A stretch of 64,000 nucleotides of DNA, taken from Candidatus Poribacteria bacterium. Lineage in GTDB: Bacteria; Poribacteria; WGA-4E; WGA-3G. Position numbers and translations under genes: made by a program. Below the pieces are notes generated by a model. The model did not search any database and was not told the DNA's origin. It was given only the letters and a program-made list of their open reading frames with translations. Where the stretch lies: contig PYJD01000017.1 in NCBI GenBank assembly GCA_003635315.1, forward strand, positions 1-64,000. Reading direction: 5' to 3'. Below are positions 7,834-16,793 of the stretch, piece by piece (within the stretch, counting starts at the first letter, position 1; every line of letters begins with the position of its first letter).

Positions 7834-10371
7834 CTACTCGGACACAATAGCAACCTTCCCATTATTTCCATTGACTTCAATCATCTGTCCATCAGAAATG
7901 TTATGCGTTGCATTAGAGATATTCACAACTGCAGGTATACCATATTCTCTTGCTACCACAGCACCATGGGATAGCATACCCCCACGTTCCATTACTAAGC
8001 CAGAAGCATTTAGAAACAATGGTGTCCAAGCGGGGTCTGTTGAAGGGCATATGAGAATGTAGTTCCTGTCAGAAGGGTTTATCTCGGATGGTTGTGATAG
8101 CACCCGTGCATGTCCTATACCAATACCTGCCGAGACACCTAAACCTGAATAGGTCTTAGATTGTTCCCTTGTCTTAGATTTACCAATCTCATCAAGTGAA
8201 TCGCTGAATATGACGTCGGGTAGTTCTATCTGTAGTAATAATTCGCGTTCCAACTTTCGTTCACTAATTACTTGTCTTAGATTTTCACCACTAATCAGTC
8301 TTACTAATTCATCTGGTATCAGATAGAAGATACCCCCATCAAGTTCATACCGATTATCCAATTCGACCAGAGAACGTCGAATTTGTTCATAACCGAGCAT
8401 GAGATAGTATTTGGCAGTTTCTCTAAACGGCATATACCGTCTTGTATAATCTAACTCTGTCTCAATTTGTTTTTGCATTCCAGGTTTTTTCATTATAGCA
8501 TCTTTCAACTCTTTCTCTGCTATCTCTTTCAGTTCTTTTTGTTTTGAATCTGAGTATTCATCATTATGATTGTCAGGACTATCTTGATTGAGGGATTCTA
8601 TTATCTGTTCGAGGTATTTTGTATTTTCCCGCCACCGAGGTTCTGCCAGTTCAAATTCATCTACTGCACGATGTCCATATACCTTTAGAAACTCTGAAAG
8701 CGAAATTTGTTCGTTTGCCACTTGACGCAGTTTTTCATTTGTTTCAATAGTCATATTTCCTGATGGACCTGTTATCAAACAACTGACTAACTGTTTTACT
8801 TCTCCATCACTCATACATTTCTGAAGTGTATTTTCTAACCTCTGAAGCGAGAAACCCGCAAGAAGTGTAGCAATAAGTGCTTTTGGAGCAAAATCTTCTA
8901 ATGTATTTTGTATCCATTCATTTACTTTATCCATTAACTCTGCATCACTCAATTCTGAAAAATCTTTAGATTGTTCGATTTGTACAGTATTCTGGAATTC
9001 TGGAAATACTTCCATAGTTAATACTTGATCAAAATCAGACCTATATTTTCTTAATCGCATCTCGGCTTTGGTCATTCTGATTATATGTAGAGGAAGCTTT
9101 AACCAAAATGAAGCTTTGCTGTGTCGTATATCTGGTTTTGCTTGAGCATACATTGCTTGCTGTGGAACCAGTTTCAGTTCATAATAGTCATGAGCGAATG
9201 GAAATCCCGCAAAGAAAAGTTCAGTTTCTCGGTTCAAATTAACATAAATTCTACCACAAATAAGATCAAGAATCCCGATTCTATCAACTTTTTTACTCGG
9301 ATAGAAACCTAAATCACGGTAGGCTTTACCTAAACCCCCATTACCAGACATGAACTGTTTCATAATTTCCCAAGTCATGGGTAATGGAGCAGGCAGAACT
9401 TCAGCGAGATTGTGGTGACTCCAGATCGTATTTTCAATGGCTATTGTTCTAAGTATTTCTACTTCAGCTTGACGAAGTTTTTGTATTTCGTTATCTTTTT
9501 CAACACTTTGATTTTTACTTCCAACCTTTGTTGTAATTGGTCTTGCCTGTAACAGAAAGAAATCCTCACCTGTAAGTCCCCATTCAACATCCATTGGTTG
9601 TTTGTAAAGTCTCTCAATTTCTAATCCAAGTTTATATAGTTTCTGTAACTGTTCATTTGTTAGCGTAGGGGCATTCTGTTGATCTTCTGATATTTTTGTT
9701 ATACCGGTATCTGTAATCATCTCTTGTTTGGTTGCAATGGTTTTATTCACTACCTTCCCAGTATCTCGTGATAATTCATAACTATCAGGGGTAATCGAAC
9801 CTGAGACAACAGATTCCCCTAATCCCCAATTTGACTCAATGATACAGGATTGATTACTAAATGGACTTACCGTGAATAACACACCGGAGACATCAGCTTT
9901 ACACATTTCCTGAACAACTACAGCCATTGCTAAACCATCATTTGAAATACCTTGGTTTTTTCGATAGGATACTGCTCGAGTCGTCCAAAGCGATGTCCAA
10001 CAATTCTTTACAGCATCAATTATTTCATTCGATTTTACATTCAGAAAGGTGTCTTGTTGACCAGCAAAACTGGCATCCTCTAAATCTTCTGCTGTGGCAC
10101 TTGAACGAACAGCAACTGAATCAGTATGTAATTCCTGTCTCGCTCGTAGGATTTCTTCGACCAACTCAGGTTTTAGGGATATATCTCTTATGTTGTATTC
10201 ATTTTGTTCTGATAGATGTTCTACTGATGACCGGTATGCCTCAGTGGTAATGCAGAATCCATTTGGCACTGAAAAACCTGCATTGGTAAGTTTCCCCAGA
10301 TTCAGACCTTTTCCTCCAACAAGAAGTTGGTCATCAGTTGTTATCTCTGAAAAGTGTTTGATGAGTTGCAT
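7834..10371 (-). CDS. PEP synthase / rifampicin phosphotransferase-like protein
   Basis: The N-terminal ~300 residues are the ATP-grasp pyruvate/phosphate-dikinase domain (LVGGKGLNLGKLTNAGFSVP, AVRSSATAEDLEDASFAGQQ). A long middle region follows (SHHNLAEVLPAPLPMTW onward). The C-terminus is the mobile phospho-His domain with GGMLSHGAVVARE, where His is the expected phosphate carrier, followed by YGIPAVV. There is no PEP/pyruvate-binding TIM barrel as in true PEP synthase. The ATP-grasp/middle/His order and the 845-residue length match rifampicin phosphotransferase (Rph)-like enzymes, so phosphorylation of a small molecule using ATP is likely. The ATG at 10371 is chosen; the frame is open to a TTG at 10437, but the family motif starts only ~15 residues after the ATG. 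Confidence 0.8.
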   Translation of the reverse strand: MQLIKHFSEITTDDQLLVGGKGLNLGKLTNAGFSVPNGFCITTEAYRSSVEHLSEQNEYNIRDISLKPELVEEILRARQELHTDSVAVRSSATAEDLEDASFAGQQDTFLNVKSNEIIDAVKNCWTSLWTTRAVSYRKNQGISNDGLAMAVVVQEMCKADVSGVLFTVSPFSNQSCIIESNWGLGESVVSGSITPDSYELSRDTGKVVNKTIATKQEMITDTGITKISEDQQNAPTLTNEQLQKLYKLGLEIERLYKQPMDVEWGLTGEDFFLLQARPITTKVGSKNQSVEKDNEIQKLRQAEVEILRTIAIENTIWSHHNLAEVLPAPLPMTWEIMKQFMSGNGGLGKAYRDLGFYPSKKVDRIGILDLICGRIYVNLNRETELFFAGFPFAHDYYELKLVPQQAMYAQAKPDIRHSKASFWLKLPLHIIRMTKAEMRLRKYRSDFDQVLTMEVFPEFQNTVQIEQSKDFSELSDAELMDKVNEWIQNTLEDFAPKALIATLLAGFSLQRLENTLQKCMSDGEVKQLVSCLITGPSGNMTIETNEKLRQVANEQISLSEFLKVYGHRAVDEFELAEPRWRENTKYLEQIIESLNQDSPDNHNDEYSDSKQKELKEIAEKELKDAIMKKPGMQKQIETELDYTRRYMPFRETAKYYLMLGYEQIRRSLVELDNRYELDGGIFYLIPDELVRLISGENLRQVISERKLERELLLQIELPDVIFSDSLDEIGKSKTREQSKTYSGLGVSAGIGIGHARVLSQPSEINPSDRNYILICPSTDPAWTPLFLNASGLVMERGGMLSHGAVVAREYGIPAVVNISNATHNISDGQMIEVNGNNGKVAIVSE

Positions 10372-10461
10372 TTGAAGAGTGTATTCGTAGTATGAAGCAG
10401 TGGAATTAGTATAACAATATACTACTCTCCTTAGCAAGAAAGATGTAAGGATAATAGTAGT

Positions 10462-10501
10462 AAAACAAGAAGGCTGGTATGTAAACCAGCCTTCTTGTTT
10501 T
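10462..10501 (-). terminator. Rho-independent terminator
   Basis: AAAACAAGAAGGCTGGT (10462-10478) pairs perfectly, over 17 bp, with ACCAGCCTTCTTGTTTT (10485-10501), leaving a 6-base loop. Read on the minus strand it ends in TTTTA. It lies just downstream of the cytochrome-like lipoprotein gene and separates it from the PEP-synthase-like gene. Confidence 0.85.
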
Positions 10502-10528
10502 GGATCTCAGTGTCCAGTATTGGTTTGT

Positions 10529-11068
10529 TTATTCATCATGTTCGGCTTGATCCTTGTTGTCATCATGATCGTCAGCATCGTGTTCATCCTCTTTATTCCC
10601 ACCATGATCTTCTTCATCGTCATGGTGGTCATCATGAGTGACATTAGTGTCTTGTGATGGTTGCATATTGATCCAGTCCTTAATTGTTCTTATTTCCATA
10701 TATGGTAATTGATCACCACCCTTAGGCATATTACCACTTACAATTTCTTCGACAATTTCACTCGCATCAGCATTTCCAGGTACAAATATGGGACCGTGAT
10801 CTCCTCCTGCTATAAAAGTCTCGTATGATGTCAAATCAACACCATGTGCGTCTTTTCCTCCATCCACATGACATCCAGAAAGGGCACATTTTTCGGTTAG
10901 AATCGGTTGTACATTCTGTTCAAAAGTCATCTTCGGGTCAGGAACATGTTCATCCATTGATGAAAATCCGGAATCTGATAAGTACTCTACCGATTCTCGA
11001 GTACATCCGATAATGCAAAAAAGTAATAAGGTGGTTATAATAAGATACTTTTGAGTTTTGAAAATCAT
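10529..11068 (-). CDS. Cytochrome-c-like lipoprotein with acidic, His-rich tail
   Basis: This 179-residue protein begins with a lipoprotein signal (hydrophobic 9-21, lipobox CIIGC with Cys22). Residues ~48-135 resemble the cytochrome-c-like domain common in Planctomycetes-type proteins (TFEQNVQPILTEKC, MPKGG, IKDWI). The heme-attachment motif is unusual: C61-ALSG-C66-H67, a CX4CH rather than CXXCH. The last ~37 residues are almost only Asp, Glu, His, Asn and Lys (DDHHDDEEDHGG and so on), which suggests metal binding. The expected location is anchored to a membrane facing the periplasm. A strong AAAGGAGT ribosome site precedes the ATG. Confidence 0.72.
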   Translation of the reverse strand: MIFKTQKYLIITTLLLFCIIGCTRESVEYLSDSGFSSMDEHVPDPKMTFEQNVQPILTEKCALSGCHVDGGKDAHGVDLTSYETFIAGGDHGPIFVPGNADASEIVEEIVSGNMPKGGDQLPYMEIRTIKDWINMQPSQDTNVTHDDHHDDEEDHGGNKEDEHDADDHDDNKDQAEHDE

Positions 11069-11111
11069 CGGTACTCCTTTCTAATAATTAGATGAGTAGA
11101 ATTATTCTGAA

Positions 11112-12458
11112 TTAATTTCTTCTATAGTATAATCGGATTGGTGTTCCATTAAAACCGAAAGCACTCCGAAGATTGTTAATCAAGTAGGAGGTATAAGGTG
11201 GTCGTACTCTATGAGTATTACGACCAAAAATCAAAAAAGTCGGCGGTTGTGTTTCAACTTGAGTTATGTATTTCAATGCTGGACGTGTCCCCTTCACTCT
11301 GGGAGGTGGATGTGCAGTTCGTAATTCCATCAATAATTCATTCAATGCAGGGGTTGGGATACGTGTACAGTATTCCCTATGTACTTCAAGAGCAACATCA
11401 AGGATTTTCGATACACGTTGTCCTGTTAGAGCTGAGACGAAGATTTTTGGAACATAATCTAATTGTGGCACTTGACGTGTAATCATGTCAATGTATTCAT
11501 CAAATGTCTTGTCATCTTTTTCGATAAGATCCCATTTATTAAGCACTAAGACAGAAGCTTTACCGTTCCGTTCAATAAAACTTGCTATTGTCTTATCTTG
11601 TTGTGCTAATTCTTGGGTGATATCTAATACTAATGCAGCAATATCACTTTGTCGGATACTGTTAATGGCACTTCGCACTGTGGCGGTTTCTAAATCGTCC
11701 TTTATAGACGATTTTCTACGCATTCCTGCAGTATCCACAAGTTCAAATGGGACGTTATCGTAGACAAATTGGATATTCACAGCATCTCTTGTTGTACCAG
11801 GTCGGTTGTCTACTATCATTCGCTCTTCACCGAGAAGCGAATTTAGTATAGAGGATTTACCAACATTTGGACGACCAACAATTGAGATTTTGATAGGTTT
11901 CTTAGAGTCTTCAACCGGATCAGAGATCGTAGGAAGTAATTCCGCTACCATATCTAAAAGTTGATGTATGCCTAAGTTCTGTACACAGGAGGTTAATACC
12001 GGGGTTTCTAATCCGAGGGCATAGAATTCGGCTGTGTCCATTTCAATTGATGGACTATCTGCTTTGTTTGCTACAAGGATTATGGGTTTTCCTGCTGCCC
12101 GAAGTTTATCTGCAACCATAGTGTCATGTGGCAAAATACCTTCTCTCGAATCAACGACAAAGAGGATAAGTTCCGCCTCAGCTAATGCTTCGTCGACTTG
12201 CATCTGGACATTGTCAATAAGAGGATCGTCAGGATCAACATCCATTCCACCCGTGTCTACAATAGTAAATGACGTACTGTTCCATTTTACATTTGCATAA
12301 TTTCTATCTCTTGTAACACCGGGTTGGTCATTAACAACCGCAATTTGTTTTGGATGTTCGGTACTTGGTCGTGCATCTGCTGCAATTCGATTGAAGATAG
12401 ATGATTTACCCACATTAGGTCTACCGACGATGGCAACTATCGGAAGTTGATGTTCCAT
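11112..12458 (-). CDS. der: Ribosome-assembly GTPase Der (EngA)
   Basis: The 448-residue protein has the two tandem GTPase domains unique to Der: a first [14 protein letters not shown] at 13-26 with DTGG and NKAD, and a second [16 protein letters not shown] near 194 with DTAGMRR and NKWD, then the C-terminal KH-like domain. It acts in 50S ribosomal subunit maturation. Length and order match the family. AGGAGA precedes the ATG by about 6 bases. The AI-2E-family transporter gene ends 18 bases upstream on the same strand, so the two may be co-transcribed. Confidence 0.96.
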   Translation of the reverse strand: MEHQLPIVAIVGRPNVGKSSIFNRIAADARPSTEHPKQIAVVNDQPGVTRDRNYANVKWNSTSFTIVDTGGMDVDPDDPLIDNVQMQVDEALAEAELILFVVDSREGILPHDTMVADKLRAAGKPIILVANKADSPSIEMDTAEFYALGLETPVLTSCVQNLGIHQLLDMVAELLPTISDPVEDSKKPIKISIVGRPNVGKSSILNSLLGEERMIVDNRPGTTRDAVNIQFVYDNVPFELVDTAGMRRKSSIKDDLETATVRSAINSIRQSDIAALVLDITQELAQQDKTIASFIERNGKASVLVLNKWDLIEKDDKTFDEYIDMITRQVPQLDYVPKIFVSALTGQRVSKILDVALEVHREYCTRIPTPALNELLMELRTAHPPPRVKGTRPALKYITQVETQPPTFLIFGRNTHRVRPPYTSYLINNLRSAFGFNGTPIRLYYRRN

Positions 12459-12476
12459 TATTTGTCTCCTGTTATA

Positions 12477-14696
12477 TTACGCATCTGCCTCGGTAATCCC
12501 TGATTTAGAAACAGAAACAATAGATTTAATGACAACAATTATTGGGATAGCGAGCAGAACACCCCAGAAACCAAGTATTGAAGCTCCGACTATAACAGAG
12601 AACATAATCAATAATGGATCAACATCAACAGCAGTGCTCATGACTTTTGGAGAGATAACGGAATTGTCTAACGCTTGAATCCCAAGAATTGCCCCTACTA
12701 CAAATAAAGATCTCAGGAGGAAATCAATTCCAGTAAATTCACCTGCTGCTAACCCCATTAACATCGCGATTAATGCAAAACCACCACCAATAAATGGACC
12801 GAATGTTGGGATCGCATTACAGAGACCCGCTAATATCCCAATGAGAAGCGCGAATGGCACCCCAATAATACGATAGATAATACAGGAGATAATGGATACA
12901 ATCACGATTACAGTGAATTGTCCCTTTAAAAACTGCTGCATATTATTATCAATTTCCAGTAAGTAGGTTCTGATGGTATTCCGATGTTTTTCTGGTACTA
13001 TATTAATCAGACTGTTGAAGTAGTGATCTAATCCTTGGCTTGCATACGCAAAAACGATCAGGGCAAGGAAAAATGTAGCTATAAAGCCACCAAACTGAAA
13101 TGCAATCGAACCTGCCAATCCTGACAACCATTTTATTAATGCACCCCCACTTGCGGTCCATCCAGGAATCCTCTCTGTCAGATATTCTTGTATCTCTTTG
13201 ACAATGGGTTGATCTCTATAGATGAGGATACCAGGTTTTTTCTTAATGAGTGATTTCCATGAATTGGAGCTTATGTTTCTATAATGAATAGCATTTTCAT
13301 CGCCAGCATATAATCCAACTGGTGTTGAAGTAAACAGATGAATTGATTCTGGCAGACGATTCGAGCCATCTGAGAGAATCCAGTTAGGTATTTTTATATT
13401 TTGTGTCTTATATAAACCTTTAGTCGTACCAGCATAAAGTTCAGCATTATCTTTATCTGTCGCAACCAGTATTTGTATCTGTGGTAATGCTGTTTCCGGC
13501 GTATTCACCCGTGTCCAAGGCATCGGAAATTCTGATAACTTCCAAAAGACATTATTGGTTTCAGTTTTGGGGTTTTCCGTATCATCAGTTTGTTGCTGAG
13601 TGTTGTTAGTACATGTTAAATAGAGAACTCTTTCTTTTCTGTTCTGTTCATATTTCTCAATAGATGTGATACTTGTTATAGACGAATCTTCTGAACCATC
13701 TATTTCAACGTTCTGCCATTTCTCTCCGGCATCTTCACTTTTGTATAGTCCTCTTTCTGTACCAACATATATCAACGAGGGATTCCATGCTGGGGCGTTA
13801 ATTGTTTGAATGAGACGTGTCCCCATTTGTGTGGTATCAATTTCAGTCCATAACAATTCTTCGGATGGTGCGATTAAAGACTCTTTTATTTTTCCAGTGG
13901 CTGCTTTAACAATATTCTTACTACATCTGTAGAGCGAGGACATGGTGGCAGCATATATGTATTTATCATTTACAGCAATGGTTTGTATATCTTTGCCAAC
14001 AAGTTCACCGTTTGTAATACCCTTCCTTTTTGGTTTATTTTCTTTTTCGTTAGCTCTATTCTGATTGGCATTCTCTCCCTTAGTATCTCTATCAATAGGT
14101 ATAATGTAGACGCCATGGTCTGTTCCAAGGAATAAGGTTTCAACTCCATTTTCAGTGTCAATAGTAATGGTTCTATATTCTTCGCCAACAACAGCAGGTA
14201 ACAATGCTTCGTGATAAAATTTTTGCAGACCTTTTGCCATCTGCCCAATTTGAAAGCCAACTCCAATGCATGTAAAGATTAACACACTGGTACATACAAC
14301 GATAATGAGAACAGTACTAATGCTGCGTTGATAACTCTTCTCGAATGGAAGTGCTTTCCAAAGGAACCTGAATAGATACGCAAATCCGAAACCCAAAATG
14401 AAAGGCATCAATACCCCTAATAGTCGAATGAACAACCAAAAACAGATCATGATGATCTCAAGGTATACGATAAACTTGATACCGACCCATCTATGGATAC
14501 GTATGAGAAGGGCAATAAGGCATATTGGAACAAGCGGATGTAATAGCATGATCTTATGTCCATCTGCATCAGTCTGGTTGCCTTTATAGTATGCAAAGGC
14601 AATCCAGAGAGCACCGAGAGCCACACTAATTATGGCTAAGACAGTCTCACCTGTTATCCAAGGATTATGTGGAGTTGTGTTGTTTTGGGAGTTCAT
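12477..14696 (-). CDS. AI-2E family transporter with inserted beta-propeller
   Basis: This 739-residue membrane protein is about twice the usual ~350 residues of the AI-2E (PF01594) family. Residues 1-165 carry N-terminal membrane helices and 500-739 the rest of the permease, including GLCNAIPTFGPFIGG and GFWGVLLAIPI, both typical. Between them, roughly 180-490, sits a soluble domain with repeated blades of the kind LFLGTDHGVYIIP, IYVGTERGLYKSEDAG and LYAGTTKGLYKTQ, a BNR/Asp-box or Ycf48-like propeller pattern. The insertion falls in the long loop of the family. Substrate unknown; AI-2 export is only one possibility. It precedes der on the minus strand. Confidence 0.85.
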   Translation of the reverse strand: MNSQNNTTPHNPWITGETVLAIISVALGALWIAFAYYKGNQTDADGHKIMLLHPLVPICLIALLIRIHRWVGIKFIVYLEIIMICFWLFIRLLGVLMPFILGFGFAYLFRFLWKALPFEKSYQRSISTVLIIVVCTSVLIFTCIGVGFQIGQMAKGLQKFYHEALLPAVVGEEYRTITIDTENGVETLFLGTDHGVYIIPIDRDTKGENANQNRANEKENKPKRKGITNGELVGKDIQTIAVNDKYIYAATMSSLYRCSKNIVKAATGKIKESLIAPSEELLWTEIDTTQMGTRLIQTINAPAWNPSLIYVGTERGLYKSEDAGEKWQNVEIDGSEDSSITSITSIEKYEQNRKERVLYLTCTNNTQQQTDDTENPKTETNNVFWKLSEFPMPWTRVNTPETALPQIQILVATDKDNAELYAGTTKGLYKTQNIKIPNWILSDGSNRLPESIHLFTSTPVGLYAGDENAIHYRNISSNSWKSLIKKKPGILIYRDQPIVKEIQEYLTERIPGWTASGGALIKWLSGLAGSIAFQFGGFIATFFLALIVFAYASQGLDHYFNSLINIVPEKHRNTIRTYLLEIDNNMQQFLKGQFTVIVIVSIISCIIYRIIGVPFALLIGILAGLCNAIPTFGPFIGGGFALIAMLMGLAAGEFTGIDFLLRSLFVVGAILGIQALDNSVISPKVMSTAVDVDPLLIMFSVIVGASILGFWGVLLAIPIIVVIKSIVSVSKSGITEADA

Positions 14697-14711
14697 TCTT
14701 GCGTAGAAATA

Positions 14712-14780
14712 TTAATATCTTCCATAGTAGGTTAGCAGGTAATAGAGATTATACAAACAATATACTATGGAAGATATTAA
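14712..14780. repeat. 18-bp perfect inverted repeat in intergenic gap
   Basis: TTAATATCTTCCATAGTA at 14712-14729 recurs inverted without mismatch at 14763-14780, with 33 bases between. It lies between the end of the symporter gene and the start of the AI-2E-family gene. A CGGGGTTTTT follows on the plus strand, but no plus-strand gene ends here, so a terminator role is unclear. It may be a small mobile-repeat remnant or a regulatory hairpin in the leader of the transporter-der unit. Confidence 0.6.
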
Positions 14781-14821
14781 CGGGGTTTTTGCTAATTTAG
14801 TGACGTATTTCTATGGATCAA

Positions 14822-16405
14822 CTAAGTTGCTGGAACTTCAGTGGAATCACGGGATTCATAAGTTTCGATGATACCAGCACCGACACTGTCACCCCAAACA
14901 TTGACTGTAGTACGGAATCTGTCAAGTAGCCAGTCAATTGATAGAATCAATGCTACACCTTCGATCGGTAAGCCAACAGCATTTAGTACTATAACCATAG
15001 TAACGAGTCCAGCTTCAGGTATTCCTGCAGCCCCGATAGCTGCGAGAGTCGCTGTCAAGACAATTATAATCTGTTCTGCGGGTCCCATAGTAATACCGTA
15101 TACTTGTGCAATAAACATAACTGCGACAGCTTCATAGAGGGCTGTACCATCCATGTTTATAGTTGCGCCTAAAGGTAGAACAAAACTTGCAGTCCTGTTT
15201 GAAATGCCATTTTGTTCTTCAACCCCCTGCATAGTCAGAGGTAATGTCGCGCTCGAACTTGCTGTAGAGAAAGCATTAAGTAATGCTGTTCCCATACCCC
15301 TTACGTAACCGAGAGGGTTTCTCCGTCCTAAAATCATTAAGAGGATTGGTAGGATAACAACACCGTGGATACCGAGACCTAATAAGACAGTTATACTATA
15401 TTTACCTACTGCTACTAATTCGGGCCAGAAGCCAGCAAACCCATCTGCCTTCCCTATTCTGCCTGCAATTAATCCGAATATTCCTACTGGTGCAGTATAC
15501 ATAATCCAGTGAACAATCTTCATGACAGCTTCATTAAATCCGTTAAAAATTGCAATAACAGGGTGCCCTGTATCTCCAATTGTAGATAACGCTGCACCGA
15601 TGAGAAGTGAGAAGAAGATGAGTGGTAGAATATCCATGTTCGCCATTGCTTTGAAGACATTGGTTGGTATCATACCCTGTTTCCCAGTGGTCTTGTTCCC
15701 CAAGAATACCTCAATGATAGTAGCAGTCATACTACGGTTTTCTTTGCCTTTTACTCTTGAGGCAATGGGTAGTGAAATCTTGACACCTGTACCAGAGTTT
15801 CTGAGGGTCATGTCAATCAGTTGATTGTCACTCACCATTAACAACTTTCCACTTTCAGCCACAAGATATTCTACATCATCCGATAAAAGCTGCCATCCAC
15901 CCACAGTAATAGTATTGCCATCTATAGTATCAATATTTCCCATGACATTTTGATCTGTGAGGGTAACGACATACTTATTTGTATAGTCCCCAGTGACATT
16001 TCCATCAGTTAATGTAACCGTCAGATTATCTGTACCGCCCAATGTATAATTGGAGTTTGTGAGTTCCTCCTCACCAGATAGACCTGAACCCGGAGAAATA
16101 AGGTTGACGAGAATCATCCCAATGACAACCGAGATACCCGTCGTAGCCATATAGTAGAGTACTGTACGTCCACCGATAGATCCCAAGTTGCGAATATCAC
16201 CTAAGTTGGTTATACCTACAACCATTGAGAATATGACAAGTGGAACTACAATCATTTTTAATAAGGTGAGGAAGATATCACCCAAGATGTGTGTGCTTTC
16301 GGCAAAATCGGGTGCTAATCCACCGATAAGTCCACCAAGAATGATAGCGATAATTATACCGTAGAGTAGTCCAAGATTTCCCTTCGTGTTTCCATTTTCA
16401 TTCAT
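14822..16405 (-). CDS. Dicarboxylate/amino acid:cation symporter (DAACS family)
   Basis: The 527-residue protein has the glutamate-transporter fold: early helices with LKMIVVPLVIFSMVVGI, re-entrant-loop Ser-rich FSTASSSATLPLTM, helix 7 GATINMDGTALYEAVAV and the second re-entrant loop AAIGAAGIPEAG. It should import a dicarboxylate or acidic amino acid with Na+ or H+. The family is usually 400-440 residues; the excess is an insertion at about 108-228 (after NLISPG), in the loop between the third and fourth helices, with a twice-repeated VTLTD-N-V-G pattern. AAGGAAGC precedes the ATG. Confidence 0.9.
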   Translation of the reverse strand: MNENGNTKGNLGLLYGIIIAIILGGLIGGLAPDFAESTHILGDIFLTLLKMIVVPLVIFSMVVGITNLGDIRNLGSIGGRTVLYYMATTGISVVIGMILVNLISPGSGLSGEEELTNSNYTLGGTDNLTVTLTDGNVTGDYTNKYVVTLTDQNVMGNIDTIDGNTITVGGWQLLSDDVEYLVAESGKLLMVSDNQLIDMTLRNSGTGVKISLPIASRVKGKENRSMTATIIEVFLGNKTTGKQGMIPTNVFKAMANMDILPLIFFSLLIGAALSTIGDTGHPVIAIFNGFNEAVMKIVHWIMYTAPVGIFGLIAGRIGKADGFAGFWPELVAVGKYSITVLLGLGIHGVVILPILLMILGRRNPLGYVRGMGTALLNAFSTASSSATLPLTMQGVEEQNGISNRTASFVLPLGATINMDGTALYEAVAVMFIAQVYGITMGPAEQIIIVLTATLAAIGAAGIPEAGLVTMVIVLNAVGLPIEGVALILSIDWLLDRFRTTVNVWGDSVGAGIIETYESRDSTEVPAT

Positions 16406-16793
16406 ATTTTGCTTCCTTTGGTTGGTGGAGTTTTATCTCCGATATTAATGTTATACCATTTCTATTAATTCTTGTCTCATTACCTATTGTTAGAAATGAA
16501 GCGTAATGTAATACAAACTAACAGTTTATACTATAAAAAGAGACATTATATATCTGAAATGGTATTATACAGGATTGATGAAGTCTACATTTCTTATGTT
16601 TATGTAATTCTTTAACACTTGAACAACAAGTGAAATTCGATACTACCTCAATGCAGAATATACTTGCATGAGGAACTTCATTTACCTGATCACTTGAAGG
16701 CAGTCCCAGTGACAGCCTTATGAGAGCAGTCAAGTTCTTAATTTATCAAACCGGATTATGGAATAGTAGTGCCAAAACTGATACTGTATCGCT
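16406..16793. other. Intergenic region, 388 bases
   Basis: AT-rich gap between the end of aspS and the start of the symporter gene, both on the minus strand. It should hold the symporter promoter. The only ORF (16518-16733, minus) has no ribosome site or recognisable features, and no strong hairpin or RNA gene is seen. Confidence 0.4.

Noticed and set aside
16518-16733. Small ORF before the symporter gene
   Set aside because: No ribosome site or recognisable pattern; probably chance.
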